The notes under the pieces: generated by a model | The model's input: only the letters and a program-made list of their open reading frames with translations | What the model was told of the DNA's origin: nothing | Databases searched by the model: none | Shown here: one piece after another, positions 1 to 11,274 of the stretch | Layout of the letters: every line of letters begins with the position of its first letter | Numbering within the stretch: the first letter of the stretch is position 1 | Position numbers and translations under genes: made by a program | Assembly (NCBI GenBank): GCA_003667245.1 | Contig: RCNN01000112.1 | Span: 1 to 64,000, forward strand | Origin: Heterostelium multicystogenum | Lineage: Eukaryota > Evosea > Eumycetozoa > Acytosteliales > Acytosteliaceae | Length of the DNA: 64,000 bases | Direction of reading: 5' to 3'

Positions 1-1525
1 TGTAACTATCAATCACTGAAACAACAACCCTCAAACAATCACTAACCAACATAACATTATTTCATAGGGATTCATTATTACAAATAAATCAAGTACTGGA
101 GTGAAGATCTATCAAAGAAAGAGGATATGCAAGAAGAGATTAGAAAGAAACTGAATTCCTATTCTGCTTTGATTTATCAACCGATTGTATGTAGTATCAT
201 TCATATTCAATGATTCAAATAATACTAATTCAATGATTTCATTCTAAAGCAACTAATACAATCATCGTTTTATACAAATGAGGAGATGGCCAAGTTTAAA
301 AAAACCATCCAGTAAAAAGAAAAAGAAGAAGTCTATGAGATCAAAAGAACAAGGATAGCGATGATATAGATATTTTACAACAACTGGATGCAACTACATC
401 AAGTGATTTAGGATCCAGAAACTCCCGTGTGTCAAAGAGTGAAATGGAAGAGGAAAATGATCGTGCAAAGCGTGAGGCCAAACTACCCAGAAAGCAGTTG
501 ATAAGGCAAGCACCATTGCCAAACTTACATACTCTTCAGATACATTTGAAGAGGCCGAAGATGTAGAGTTTTACAAGAGTTTATCAAATGCAAAGAAAGC
601 ACAAATCATTCAAAGAAACATTGCTGAAAAAGGTAAGTTGTTGTAAAGCCCAAAGTTTATTTGGTTCAAATTTATTCATACTATTATTTTTCTTCTAGTT
701 TTAAGTAGAAAGAAAGAGAGAGAATTGGAAAATGCAAATACAATGGAAAACCAATGATGATAATGATCTATTTATAAGTCCTGTGACAGAGTTTGTTAGA
801 GGATTAAAGGACCGAGGGTGTATTATCAAACTTTAAGCCGAGTGTAAAGGAAGAGCTCAATGAAGAAGAAATACAGGTAAAGCAAGAGAGTCTGGAGACA
901 TGGATATGGATGTTAAAGAGGAAAAAAGACAGCGCTGAGGATGAGGATGAAGAAGGAGCTTATATCGAAAAAGAAAGATAATGGTGAGAATTCAAAACCA
1001 AGAGTCTGATAACTCAACAACAAGAATTGCTATATTTAGAAGAAGAACCAATGGTTTCAACCAGTATGTCTTGCAGCTTTGAAACTACTGATACAAAAAG
1101 AGTGAACTCAAACCTCAGGAAAAAAACAAAGAGAAAACTACATTCATTCGATGACTATGAGCCTATTATTCAACACAAGGATCAGTTTGGTCGTATCATG
1201 AACCGTAAGGAAGCTTTTAAAGCGCAATCACAGACCTTCCACGGAAAAACGTTCTGGTAAAAACAAACTTGAGAAGCTTCAAAGAAAATACGAAGAAGAA
1301 ATGCGACAAAAGAAGATGTCATCTACAGATACTCCACTTGGTATGATCAAATCGCTTCAGTCCTATCAAGAAAAGACGCAATCTGCTTATTTGGATTTAA
1401 ACAAGCAAAATTCGCCCAACCGACACCAAATCCGAACTGGGAATAAAGAAAACAAAAGCAATAAACCCATACGAATCATTGTATGTGTACACTACGGAGT
1501 GTCCAATGAATACAAGATTGATTAA
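1..1525 (+). CDS. SART1/Snu66 (U4/U6.U5 tri-snRNP protein), C-terminal half, frameshifted
   Basis: SART1/Snu66 is a tri-snRNP protein needed for spliceosome activation in the nucleus. The C-terminal part is clear: a DQFGRIMNRKEAFKAQSQTFHGK stretch split around 1170-1255 matches the family's (D-E-T-G-R-x-L-T-P-K-E-A-F-R-Q-L-S-x-x-F-H-G-K) region, and KKMSSTDTPLG at about 1310-1345 is the family's terminal motif. Upstream, NEEMAKFKK (near 276), an EEEP motif (near 1040) and DVEFYKSLSNAKK (near 563) are co-linear with the middle of the human protein as I remember it. The N-terminal half must lie before position 1. An intron GTAAGT...TAG runs about 632-699. At least six reading-frame changes break the gene, e.g. 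an extra A in the A-run at about 1243. It is either a decayed gene or poorly sequenced. Convergent with the next gene, 38 bp apart. Confidence 0.78.
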
Positions 1526-1563
1526 TGTACAAGTTTATTCCAATGTTAGCAATAGCTATTGCG

Positions 1564-2295
1564 CTATTGATGAAAGATAGGACAGCCAATATTCATATTC
1601 TTGTTCTTTGATATTGTGCTTGTTAATTTGCAAGTGTCTATTGGTGTAAATGATGATTTCATGCTTGTAATTGATTGGTTTGCATATAAAGAGAATATTG
1701 ACCAAGATTCATAACGATTATCTACGGTCGAGTAATTCTCTATATAGTATTTGATGTCCCAGACTAGTTGATTGGTTGATTTATTTAATGTTTGAAACAG
1801 CTTTAAACTTAATGTATATGATTTTAATATATAGATATCATATTCACTGTTGCTGTTGCTGCTGTAGCTGGTATTGTTACTGCTATTATAGTTATTTCTG
1901 GATTTATTTATATGACTGACACCATTCTCTATGATTATAGATAGATTATCTAAGCTATGCTGGAAGTAGCCAGACTGATACAGTATATCGGCAACCTTGT
2001 AGAGATATTCGAAGATAAATATCGAGGACTCTGAAGGCACCGATGAATGCGGCAGACAATTGTCAGAGACAGTCGATTGAAATAGGCTCTTCATCTGAAG
2101 ACAATTATTGATAAGACTACTAGCATCTTTATTATCAAAAGATATCTTTATAAAATGATATATTTGTTTACACTGCTCTGCTATATCTAATCGACGAGTG
2201 GTGTAGTTAACTGGCGCCCAGTCGGCAGTGGTGTTATTCAATGATATACTATTGAACGAATCTAACAGTGAATCAATATCACTATTTATATTCAT
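1564..2295 (-). CDS. Hypothetical protein, 243 aa
   Basis: I do not recognise this protein. It is one uninterrupted ORF with no intron needed, starting at an ATG (2295) in an AT-rich leader and ending 38 bp from the SART1 stop on the opposite strand. It is rich in Ser, Asn, Ile and Leu with a low-complexity Asn/Ser stretch around residues 135-150, which is typical of dictyostelid proteins. There is no signal peptide or membrane helix. The alternating Leu/Ile pattern around residues 85-125 suggests a helical, possibly TPR-like fold, but that is only an impression. Codon use is AT-rich and consistent with a real gene. Confidence 0.6.
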   Translation of the reverse strand: MNINSDIDSLLDSFNSISLNNTTADWAPVNYTTRRLDIAEQCKQIYHFIKISFDNKDASSLINNCLQMKSLFQSTVSDNCLPHSSVPSESSIFIFEYLYKVADILYQSGYFQHSLDNLSIIIENGVSHINKSRNNYNSSNNTSYSSNSNSEYDIYILKSYTLSLKLFQTLNKSTNQLVWDIKYYIENYSTVDNRYESWSIFSLYANQSITSMKSSFTPIDTCKLTSTISKNKNMNIGCPIFHQ

Positions 2296-2641
2296 AGGTG
2301 ATGATATACTACTAATCTATGATATCAATTTAATATTTGGTTTGTTTTTGAATTGATTGATTCAAACGACACCCGTCAAAACAAATAAATTGGGATAAAT
2401 ATCCATGAAGTTGTTTTTTAAATGTGTCTGGTCCCATACAATTTCGATTTAAATCTTGTGCAGATGTCAATCAGAGATGGCTTTACCTAAATTTAATCCA
2501 CAATATAATATTTCCTGGATTCTAAAATATGAAACATTTGAACACTTTTCAAAAAAAAAAAGAACTAAAAAATTTTTTAAATGGGTCATAATATTATATT
2601 AAAATATGTTAGAGTTATGAAAATTCGCTCTCAACTTTAAG

Positions 2642-2722
2642 GACACCTTAGCCAAGTGGTTACGGTGATTGACTAGAAATCAATTCCCTTCGGGGGCGCA
2701 GGTTCGAATCCTGCAGGTGTCG
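2642..2722 (+). tRNA. tRNA-Ser(AGA)
   Basis: The acceptor stem GACACCT pairs with AGGTGTC and is followed by discriminator G. The anticodon stem ATTGA/TCAAT encloses loop CTAGAAA, anticodon AGA (codon UCU). A long variable arm (CCCTTCGGGGG) fits class II serine tRNA. The T-arm GCAGGTTCGAATCCTGC is canonical. A run of seven T at about 2727-2733 is a good Pol III terminator. A non-LTR retroelement fragment begins about 115 bp downstream. Confidence 0.95.
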
Positions 2723-2836
2723 AAAATTTTTTTATAAACTCAATCCCGTCTGCGGAGATTTTAATCTTACAGTCCAAAGTTGAACCATTTTTTTGAGGAT
2801 CTTGATGATTAAGATGATCTCAATATTTTTTTTTTT

Positions 2837-3113
2837 TGTACTATTTCCCTACTGACTAGATTCTCTTTTGATGAGCAGTTCAAGAACATAGCCAAAATCA
2901 AAGGTCCGGCCTGTCGTGACGTTATATTCCGTTTCTTCGCCCACCCACTCCCCATTAACCATCTTAGCTGTGTCCTGTGTGGTCTTTCAATAGACTCAAA
3001 AGCCTTATGACCATTATTTCTTTGGTTGCAATGATCTTTTGGGTTAACTTTACTATCAAAAATCAAGAATCTATAGAAGATATTGCGGTTACAATCTCCT
3101 ATACTGGTCAATC
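2837..3113 (+). mobile_element. Fragment of TRE-like non-LTR retroelement (ORF2 3' region)
   Basis: This stretch is close to identical to 28780-29060 of the larger element further along the window. It encodes the same LTRFSFDEQFKNIAKIKGPA-type segment and part of the Cys/His motif, with small deletions; about 15 bp including the region before the first Cys are missing. It is truncated at both ends and has no poly(A), so it is a dead remnant. It lies on the same strand as, and downstream of, tRNA-Ser(AGA), as do the other two copies relative to their tRNAs. Confidence 0.85.
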
Positions 3114-3161
3114 ACAATAAGCTATCACAAGAAGTATTCCAGACCCTATATAAACAAACTA

Positions 3162-4116
3162 TTGGCTTTATTGGCAAAGAGCATGTCTTCACTTACGATA
3201 GTGCCAAATTCATCAAAAAAGATGTATACTATAGGAGCCTCTATAGAATACTTAGAGATGTTGTGGAAAGATAAATCTATCCATAGATTTGTAAATGGAC
3301 TTATACTTGGTTGCCAATTGTTTTCATTTGGTTATTGTTTGGCAAACTATGACAAGATGACTACTTTTGACAAGACATTGTTTTGGACTTGCTCAGGAAT
3401 AACTTTGGTAGAATTGTCCAATATAATGTTGGAGTCTAAGTATGAAACAAATATTTTTCAAATTCATTGGAACAAAAATTGAATCCTTTTTAAGTAAAAG
3501 TCTACCAAAGGAATTGGCCAAGAGATTGGATAAGCTTACCAATATCATTGGAGATGGATTTAAGTTCATTTCAAAATATGTTGGACCAGCTTTAATTGTC
3601 GTTTCTATTTTAATGTCGGCATATGATATTTTCTTGGGAATTAAGGAACAGAACTTAGGACTTATAGTACTCTCTGGATTTGAACTTGCTACAGGAATGG
3701 CACTTTTGATCACATCAGTATTAGTTACAACTTCTTGGTCAGGACCAGTGTGTTTAGTGTTGACTGGTGTTCTTGCTGTTATAAGCTTGGTTAAAACCCC
3801 TACTTCCATGGATCGAAAGCGTCTGTAAATCAATCAAAGAGATTTTCGAAGGAACACCAGAATACAAATTCGTCGAATCAGTTGAGAAAAAAAATACAAA
3901 CTGGAATTTATTATATATATCTCATTTTTATATGTCTATAATTTCGTTAGGGTAACAGAAGAAACCAAATCAAAGATGGAGCACTTAAGAAAGTATTTAG
4001 TAATTCCCGAATTTAAGAAATTGACCGACATATATCTAAAAGCTGGATTCAGAAAAGACCTAAGTCGTGGAGAAACCTTTGATCGTCTTTTAAAAATTTT
4101 TAGTTTAAGAATGTAA
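3162..4116 (+). pseudogene. Frameshifted small membrane protein gene, unknown family
   Basis: Two long ORFs overlap in different frames: 3162-3482 (106 aa) and 3442-3828 (128 aa). Together they read as one protein with hydrophobic segments (ILGCQLFSFGYCLANY; a pair of long helices at GPALIVVSILMSAYDIFLG and MALLITSVL). A third frame then continues with VCKSIKEIFEGTPEYKFVES (about 3823-3885). After a possible intron ending in TTAG near 3950 comes a last exon, VTEETKSKMEHLRKYL... to a stop at about 4116. Two frame changes and the boundary directly after the retroelement fragment suggest a damaged gene whose 5' end may be lost. I do not recognise the family and assign no function. Confidence 0.45.
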
Positions 4117-5165
4117 AATCCACACTAAATGCCTACATCAAAAGAAAAAGAATAAATTAATTTGCTGACTTACTTGACTATACAAGATAACTCAAAAGAA
4201 GTTTATTATTACATGATAAAAAATAACGAGAGAAGAGGTGAGAAACAGATTATAATAATTTGTTTCTTAGGAATATTCAAAGTAGCACATATCCACTTTT
4301 AATCCGATATTTGAGGTGATAAACAACTTGATAATGCTTAGAGATCCCAGTGATTAATAACTCCACGATTGATCGTGATTCATGATAATTGTGTAACAGT
4401 GCATCTTTTTGTTACAAATAAATATATAATAGTCCAAGATGATTATAGATTAAAATCAGGGGCTGAATATTCTAAAGAACAATCAAGTATACATAGCTTA
4501 ATAATATTCCAAGTTCTAAGATTCTTTGACATCAATCATTCTTGGTGTTTCATCAATAAAATTCTAACTTAAGGGGATAGTTTTTGAAGATAACTAGTAT
4601 TACAAGGATATCATCCTAAGTAGCAAGGCAATATAGAGTCTATTATTACCCTATTTGACTTTCTTAAAGAGTTAGACTCAGTCACTCATGACTATATTGA
4701 AAGAACATGTTAAATCTCTAGATTTTATAGGCAACAACGGAGTCCAATGAGTGATGTAAACCATTATCGGTAAAGAACAAACCAAATTATCGCTCTGGAA
4801 CATTGGAAACACAGGTATCTTTGATAACCTTTGTGAGAGGATAAGTTTTTCTCATCTGGATGATCCCCTAACTTGATGATCCGTACATATGGAGAGATTA
4901 ACCATTAATGGATAAAACTCAAACACTCAATGAAATTATTTGCTACAATGGTAACTCCTGAGTCATTTGATTTCTTCACTCAAATCTGATATTTCAAGGG
5001 CTACAATGTATCAAGATACTATAACAATCGATTAAAGATTTCAAGAATATTATATTGATATTTATTATAATAAACTAAATGAATGTATTCTGAAATATAA
5101 TAAATTGAAAGATATCTTAACTCTGCCTGGGAGAGAATCCAATACGTTATTACAATTACTAATTT
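4117..5165. other. Gene-poor stretch with possible decayed coding remnant
   Basis: No intact gene. On the plus strand, pieces of protein-like sequence separated by in-frame stops can be read between about 4670 and 5200: KEHVKSLDFIGNNGVQ, then IGKEQTKLSLWNIGNTG, then FQEYYIDIYYNKLNEC. This resembles an old pseudogene, family unknown. A 67-codon ORF at 4369-4572 lacks coding character. A small palindrome CACGATTGATCGTG lies near 4363. Confidence 0.3.
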
Positions 5166-7026
5166 TTATTTTATCTCTTCTCTCTGTGAAGATAATGTAA
5201 ACATAGATAAAACCAATCCAAAGAATGCAGTTGCAAATGCAGATACAATAACTAAATCAATTCCTTTTCTAGAGTCAGCCATTCCAAATTGTTCCAAGAA
5301 ATCATTACCAGTTGGGCATTCTGGTAAACCACAATCCATCTTGGTGTTTTCAAATTCATTAGCCATCATTGCTTCGAATGAATTAGTAGATGAAATTGAT
5401 ATTCTAAGCCAACCAAATGATTTTGGAAGACTGTCAATGGTAAACAAAGAATCCTGCAAACAATTGGTAAACGGTGGTGACACCTGCACCAATGGCAAAT
5501 GATGAATCGACTTGGATGGTTAGACATGAAATAAAAAGCATGAAAAAGTCACCAGCCAAAATGTGCGAGAACCAGGATGGCCATTGCAAAGAATAATTGT
5601 CTACTCCATTGTTGAGGTCGGCGAACCAATATGGCAATGGTACCCAGGATGAATGCTGTGATGATACAGGCAAGACACATCGAAAAACATCATTGCCAGT
5701 AGTAGGGAAGAGTATGATAGAGTTCTGGCAGCTCGTTCGGCATTAAAAAGGGTACGCTTGGAAATGAATAAACTGATTGAGCAGAAAGGCTGGAGAACCA
5801 TGTTAATAACGAGGTAAAACAAAACTGCTGCTCTGCTCTGCATTCCTTTGGCTGTAAAAGAGAGATTTGCAAAGCATGCACCAAATAGTAAACCAACAAA
5901 TGCTGCCACTACAAAACGAATAATGGAATTGGATGGATTTCTAAGGAAATCTCTTCCTGTACGTTTCCACAGTACCAAAATTGAGTAAACAATCCATTAT
6001 TGTATGCGGATCTATACTTTTTGGCACCACGGAATGCTTCGGCATCAGCCTCCAAACTTTTCATTGACTTCAGCTACTTGTGCCGAATAGTTTGCAGCTA
6101 AACGATCACCAACTTCGTGCGCGGTTCCATTTTCTTTGATCTGTGTCACTGCATCTAAAAATATAATCAGCTGGATTGGTTTTGTTCCGGGAATGGATAT
6201 CCAAGTTCAATAAAAAGTTGAACTGGATCAGATCCATAGTAAACTAAACGACCTTCTCCCAACACCATAATTTTGGGTGAAAAGACGATAAATCTCTGAA
6301 CGGGGTTGATGGATTGTGCAAATGACAGTTACATTTTTGTCTTGGGTCAACTCTACCAACGTTTTCATTACGGCCATAGCTGAGGTAGTGTCGAGACCAC
6401 TGGTTGGCTCATCTAGCAACATGATTGATGGAGAAGTTACCAATCCACAACCAATGGTAACACGACGCTTCTCACCACCTGACAAACCTCTTACATGAAT
6501 TCCACCTGGCAACATTCCACCAATTTTCATATCAGCACGATGTGTCAGACCGATTTGCTCCAAAACTGATTGTATACGCTCTTCTTTTTTCACGGTTGGT
6601 CCACGATGATGGCAACTTCAAGTCAGCGTAGAATCTAAGAGTCTCTCGAACTGTAATCGTAGGCAACAAGATATCCTCTTGGACTACATAAGAACAGAGA
6701 CGCTTGTACTCCTCGTCGAAAGGTGCACCATTGATCAAAATGGTACCAGTGATATCACCACTTTCTTTTCTGTTTGCCAAAATATCGAGCAAAGTTGTTT
6801 TTCCTGAACCTGATGGACCAAAAACAGCAACCAACTCTCCGGGTGAAACAGTTCCATTGATATTCTTGAGCAATTGCATCTTCTTCTTCTTGTGAGTCAC
6901 TTCATAGGATAAATCCTTAAAAGTCAAAGTGACAGACTTTCTCAATTCTCTTTGAGACTTTGATTTTTTAATCCTAACATGCTGGTCTGAGTCTACACCA
7001 GACATTTCAATAGTATGATTATCCAT
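5166..7026 (-). CDS. ABC transporter G family half-transporter, frameshifted
   Basis: White/ABCG type: nucleotide-binding domain first, membrane domain second, in one membrane protein that pumps lipids or small organic compounds. From the ATG at 7026 the order is: N-terminal tail; Walker A GPSGSGKTTLLDIL (about residue 70); ABC signature LSGGEKRRVTIG and Walker B/D-loop IMLLDEPTSGLDT (about 6410-6480); H-loop TIHQPRSEIYRLF (about 6300); linker NPADYIFLDAVT (about 6160); then a transmembrane region (FWYLWKRTGRDFLRNP, followed by helices between 5950 and 5480); and a final helix ending in a polar tail at 5166. The frame changes at about 6598, 6262, 6170, 6055, 5985, 5690 and 5470, each by one base. 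Every piece keeps family motifs, so sequencing error is plausible, but a young pseudogene cannot be excluded. Half-transporters act as dimers. Confidence 0.88.
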
Positions 7027-9090
7027 ATTATTATTATTTTAGATTATTTATACTTTTACAATACAATCAGTGAATCTATAAATAACTATATATATTTATT
7101 ACAGAGTATTGAAATATTTCCAATACAATTCTAATATTACAAATTTATTTTTAAATAGAGATAGTATTACAATGTTGAATGTAAACAAACAATGGAAATG
7201 GATTGAGAAGTATGGTCAAGCTCAGGTAAGGTAGGACTCAATCTCAAACTTAGAAAGTTCATTGTTGTTGATTGTGATTGTGTTTTTTTAAACTTTTTTT
7301 CTTTGCTCTATTTTTTGCACTACCTTTTTTTCTATTATCGACAAACCACATGAGTCCAATCTATGATTGTAGAGGTTTGACACTTTTTGGTTTGAAAATC
7401 AAACTACCTTTATTTTTTATGAATAATCATTTTAATATATCACAAGATGTGGTTGTGGTGGATAAAAATAAAGTTGAGAGCACAACAACAAAACAGTTTC
7501 TAAAAAGATATTTTCAAACCATGGATCAGAAAAAACTAAAAAGTCAAATTTTTGATCATTTTTGCAAACGATGTTAAACAAGATTGTAGATATTTTCAAA
7601 CTTGATGAAATTCGAATTAATAAATTTCATTTTGAATTAATTCATTGGTCCTTGATCCTCTATTTATTTGATTGGCTTGTGTGTTTGTGTGACAATGAAA
7701 TTTATTGGCGCCCAATATTAATATGTCTTCAAACAAACTTTATAATCAGAAAATAAATAATGTTCTCAAAGGTAAGTTTAATGAACATTATGTATTGCTA
7801 AGGCTATTTTATTTTGAACAAGAATGATCGATGTGCAAATAATAATAATAATACTGGGAGATGTTTCATTTCTGCTGTTGGTTCTTTTTTTTCTCTTGAA
7901 CTTGCACTGTAGCAACATTTATTTTTGTTGGAGAGACGACAGTGTTACTACTTCCACTGTAAAAGTTACAATAGATAGGACATATCAAACTCTGGAGTAC
8001 TGTTATACTTTTTTCTGGCAATTTCACTTTACACTGATCTCCACCATACCCAAATACACCTATTACGAGGTTAACAGCATCCAGTAAATGTATCTTGCTC
8101 ATGAGTATTGTTTGCTATTAGGTAGAATTCTTACATCCAGGGAAACAAGGACACAGTTTATTAGAACTGAGAGGGCCTGAAGATGATTCCGCACTACCTT
8201 TCTTATCTGTATGCATCAAATGCCTACGCGGATGATATTCTCCATTAATTTCTACTATAAATGTGCTCAACACTAGTAGTAAATATAAATATAACAATAA
8301 TAATAATATTGTTTTTGTTTTATTTTCTTCATTGTTAGATTAAGTAATAATCAAAATAATTTTACTTTGCATTATATAATAGTAGTATTATTTTAAAATT
8401 TCTTTATTTATATTAAATCAATCAACAACACACACACACCCTTTTATCACAGTGATAAAAATTGTAAATAAATTCACTTCTCATCAAAAAGTGATCACTT
8501 TTTGTTTTTAACTGTATATGCTCAAGTCAAATGAAATTTCAATCAGTGTGAGTTAAATGTTGACCTAAATGAACGAATGTGTATTCTCGGTTTAAATGAG
8601 GACTGACTCCCAAGTCCAATCAACAATTAGATCTAATATTGGATTTGATTGTAAATTGACGAAGTGTTTTAATAATGTATATTACAAAACACTAAAACTT
8701 AAACCAAATTATTCGTAAATAAAAACACTTCGTCAAAAAAGGTTCAAACTTTCAACTAAAAAGGAAAAAAAGAAATCCTTAGCCCAAAGTCGACTTTGAT
8801 CAATATTATTTTTTTGATTTTTTTTTATTTTTCTTGAGCCAGATAAGTTTCTATATTTTAATAAAGTATCCAATTAAATAATCATCTTCACCAATACACG
8901 AGCATCAACACCAAATATATATATCATCACTCATTGATTATATATTAACTACTCTCATCACATTCTAGATATATATAAATATTTTTTATATATTAGAAAA
9001 CAAGGGATAAATCACCTTCATTTTGATATCAAAAGTCATTTTACTACTTACATTTTAAATAATCAACATTTAAAATTCAATTCAAATAGA
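7027..9090. other. Long AT-rich intergenic region between divergent genes
   Basis: This is the 5' region shared by the ABCG gene (minus) and cycloartenol synthase (plus). A short possible first exon, MLNVNKQWKWIEKYGQAQ followed by GTAAGG, lies at about 7172-7225, but I found no convincing continuation. ORFs at 7278-7756 are Phe/Leu/Ile-rich and not convincing as genes. A possible small secreted peptide gene is listed separately at 8118-8332. Two copies of AAAACACTTCGTCAA/TTGACGAAGTGTTTT, one inverted, lie at about 8656-8671 and 8723-8738 and could form a hairpin. Confidence 0.4.
8118..8332 (-). CDS. Possible small secreted peptide (tentative)
   Basis: Reading the minus strand, an ATGAAGAAAATAAAA start is followed, after a one-base shift in the A-rich run, by a strong hydrophobic stretch TILLLLLYLYLLLVLSTFIVE and a short polar tail ending CPCFPGCKNST and a double stop. 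This would be a signal peptide plus a mature peptide of about 40 residues with three cysteines. It needs one frame correction and I recognise no family. It may be noise in AT-rich DNA. Confidence 0.25.
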
Positions 9091-11274
9091 ATGTCTTGGA
9101 CACTTGATGTTGATCGTGGTAGACAAACATGGAGATACTCAAAAGAGGTCAATCCAAACCCAAAACCAGTTGATGTACATCTTTTAAATCTTGAAAAGCC
9201 AGTAAGTTAGTTTCATCAACTTCAAATCAAAATGTTGCAAACCCAACATCAAAGCTTACTTTAGTTGTTGCTCCAAACCATAGGGTACTTATTGTCCCAA
9301 AAATTGTAATCTAATTCCAGCTAAATCACCACAAGAGTCGATTACAAAGGCAATGCAATATTTCACACAGGTGCAAACTGAGGATGGTCATTGGGCTGGT
9401 GATTATGGTGGACCTATGTTCTTGTTGCCAGGTCTTGTCATCACTTGCTATGTCACTGGATACAAGTTACCTGAGCCACATGTCCAAGAGATCGTTCGTT
9501 ATCTTTTGAATCGTCAAAATCCAAAAGATGGTGGATGGGGTCTCCACATTGAGGCACATTCAGATATCTTTGGAACTGCACTTCAATATGTTTCATTGCG
9601 TCTTCTCGGATTGCCAGTTGACCATCCAGGTGTTGTACGTGCACGTAAGTTCCTCCAGGACAACGGTGGTGCCACTGGTATTCCATCGTGGGGTAAGTTC
9701 TGGTTGGCCACATTGAATGTCTATTCTTGGGACGGTCTGAACCCAATCCCAATCGAGTTTTGGCTTCTTCCCTATGCTGTCCCCATTTGCCCAGGACGTT
9801 GGTGGTGCCATTGTCGTATGGTCTACTTACCAATGTCCTATCTCTATGCACGTCGTACTACTGCAGCAGAAACACCTTTGATTCGTGAGCTTCGTCAAGA
9901 GCTCTATGTCACACCATACTCTGAAATCAATTGGCCAGCTCAACGTGATCATATCAACAAGCTTGACATGTATGCACCACATTCTTATCTCTTAAAGGGC
10001 GTCAACGGTGCATTGAATCTCTACGAGCGTATGCACTCCAAGTGGTTACGTGACAAAGCTATCGACTTTACTTTTGATCACATTCGTTTCGAAGACGAGC
10101 AAACAAAATACATTGATATCGGTCCTGTCAACAAGACTTTGAATATGTTGGTCGTTTGGGATCGTGAAGGACAGTCACCCAACTTCTTCAAGCATGCCGA
10201 TCGTCTCTATGACTATCTCTGGTTGGCATCAGATGGTATGAAGATGCAAGGTTACAATGGATCTCAACTTTGGGATACTGCATTCACTATCCAAGCATTT
10301 ATCGAGTCTGGTATCGCCCACCAATTCCCAGATGCAATGCGTATGGCCAATCACTATCTCGACATTACACAGGTACCAGATAACGCACCAGACGGATATT
10401 TCCGTCACATCTCCAAGGGTGCATGGCCATTCTCAACAGTAGATCACGGTTGGCCCATTTCCGACTGTACTGCCGAAGGTATCAAGGCTGCTTTGGCACT
10501 TCGTTCACTTCCCAATATAGTTCCAATCTCATTGGATCGTGTCGCTGAGGGTGTCAATGTAATTCTCTCACTCCAAAACAGCGACGGTGGATGGGCATCC
10601 TATGAAAACAAACGTGGTCCCAATTGGTTGGAGCTCTTTAACCCATCCGAAGTCTTCCAAAACATTATGATCGATTACAGCTATGTCGAGTGTTCAGCTG
10701 CTTGCATCCAAGCAATGTCATCGTTCTTGAAGCACGCACCAGACCACCCAAGAGCACGTGAAATCCGTAGATCCATCGATCGTGGAGTCAAGTTCATCAA
10801 GTCTATCCAGCGTCAAGATGGATCATGGCTTGGATCATGGGGTATCTGCTTCACCTACGGTACTTGGTTTGGTGTTGAAGGACTTGTTGCCAGCGGTGAG
10901 CCACTCAACTCACCAAATCTTGTCAACGCCTGCAAGTTCCTCATTTTCCAAGCAGCGTGAAGACGGTGGTTGGGGTGAGTCATTCAAGTCCAACGTCACC
11001 AAGAACTACGTACAACACGAGCAATCACAGATTGTAAATACCGGTTGGGCATTGCTCTCGCTGATGGCTGCCAAGTACCCAGATCGTGAGCCAATCGAGC
11101 GTGGTATCAAGTACCTCATCTCCAAGCAATAATCCAAATGGTGACTTCCCACAAGAATCAATCATCGGTGTATTTAATTTCAATTGTATGATCAGTTATT
11201 CTAATTATAAGAATATCTTCCCACTTTGGGCAATCTCAAGATACAACAATATGTATTTAAAGTCAAAGATTTAA
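9091..11274 (+). CDS. cas1: Cycloartenol synthase
   Basis: Oxidosqualene cyclase that folds 2,3-oxidosqualene into cycloartenol, the first cyclic step of dictyostelid sterol synthesis; a monotopic ER-membrane enzyme. Exon 1 is 9091-9201 ([17 protein letters not shown]...); an 82-bp intron GTAAGT...CATAG runs 9202-9283; exon 2 starts GTYCPKNC. The catalytic motif DCTAE has its Asp at about residue 431. Several QW-type motifs are visible ([36 protein letters not shown]). The protein is co-linear with D. discoideum Cas1 as I remember it, about 700 residues, to the end KSKI. Two one-base insertions break the frame: an extra T at about 10953 (before SKQREDGGW) and an extra A at about 11131 (before PNGDFPQES). 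Removing them restores the family sequence, so these look like sequencing errors. Confidence 0.95.

Noticed and set aside
4369..4572. 67-codon plus ORF
   Set aside because: Composition of AT-rich random DNA, no start context or partner exon.
7278..7756. Two overlapping Phe/Leu/Ile-rich ORFs
   Set aside because: Codon composition follows T-rich DNA and no domain or splice pattern supports a gene.
9453..9851. Minus-strand ORF of 132 codons inside cas1
   Set aside because: Antisense shadow of a strongly coding region; the plus frame matches the cyclase family throughout.
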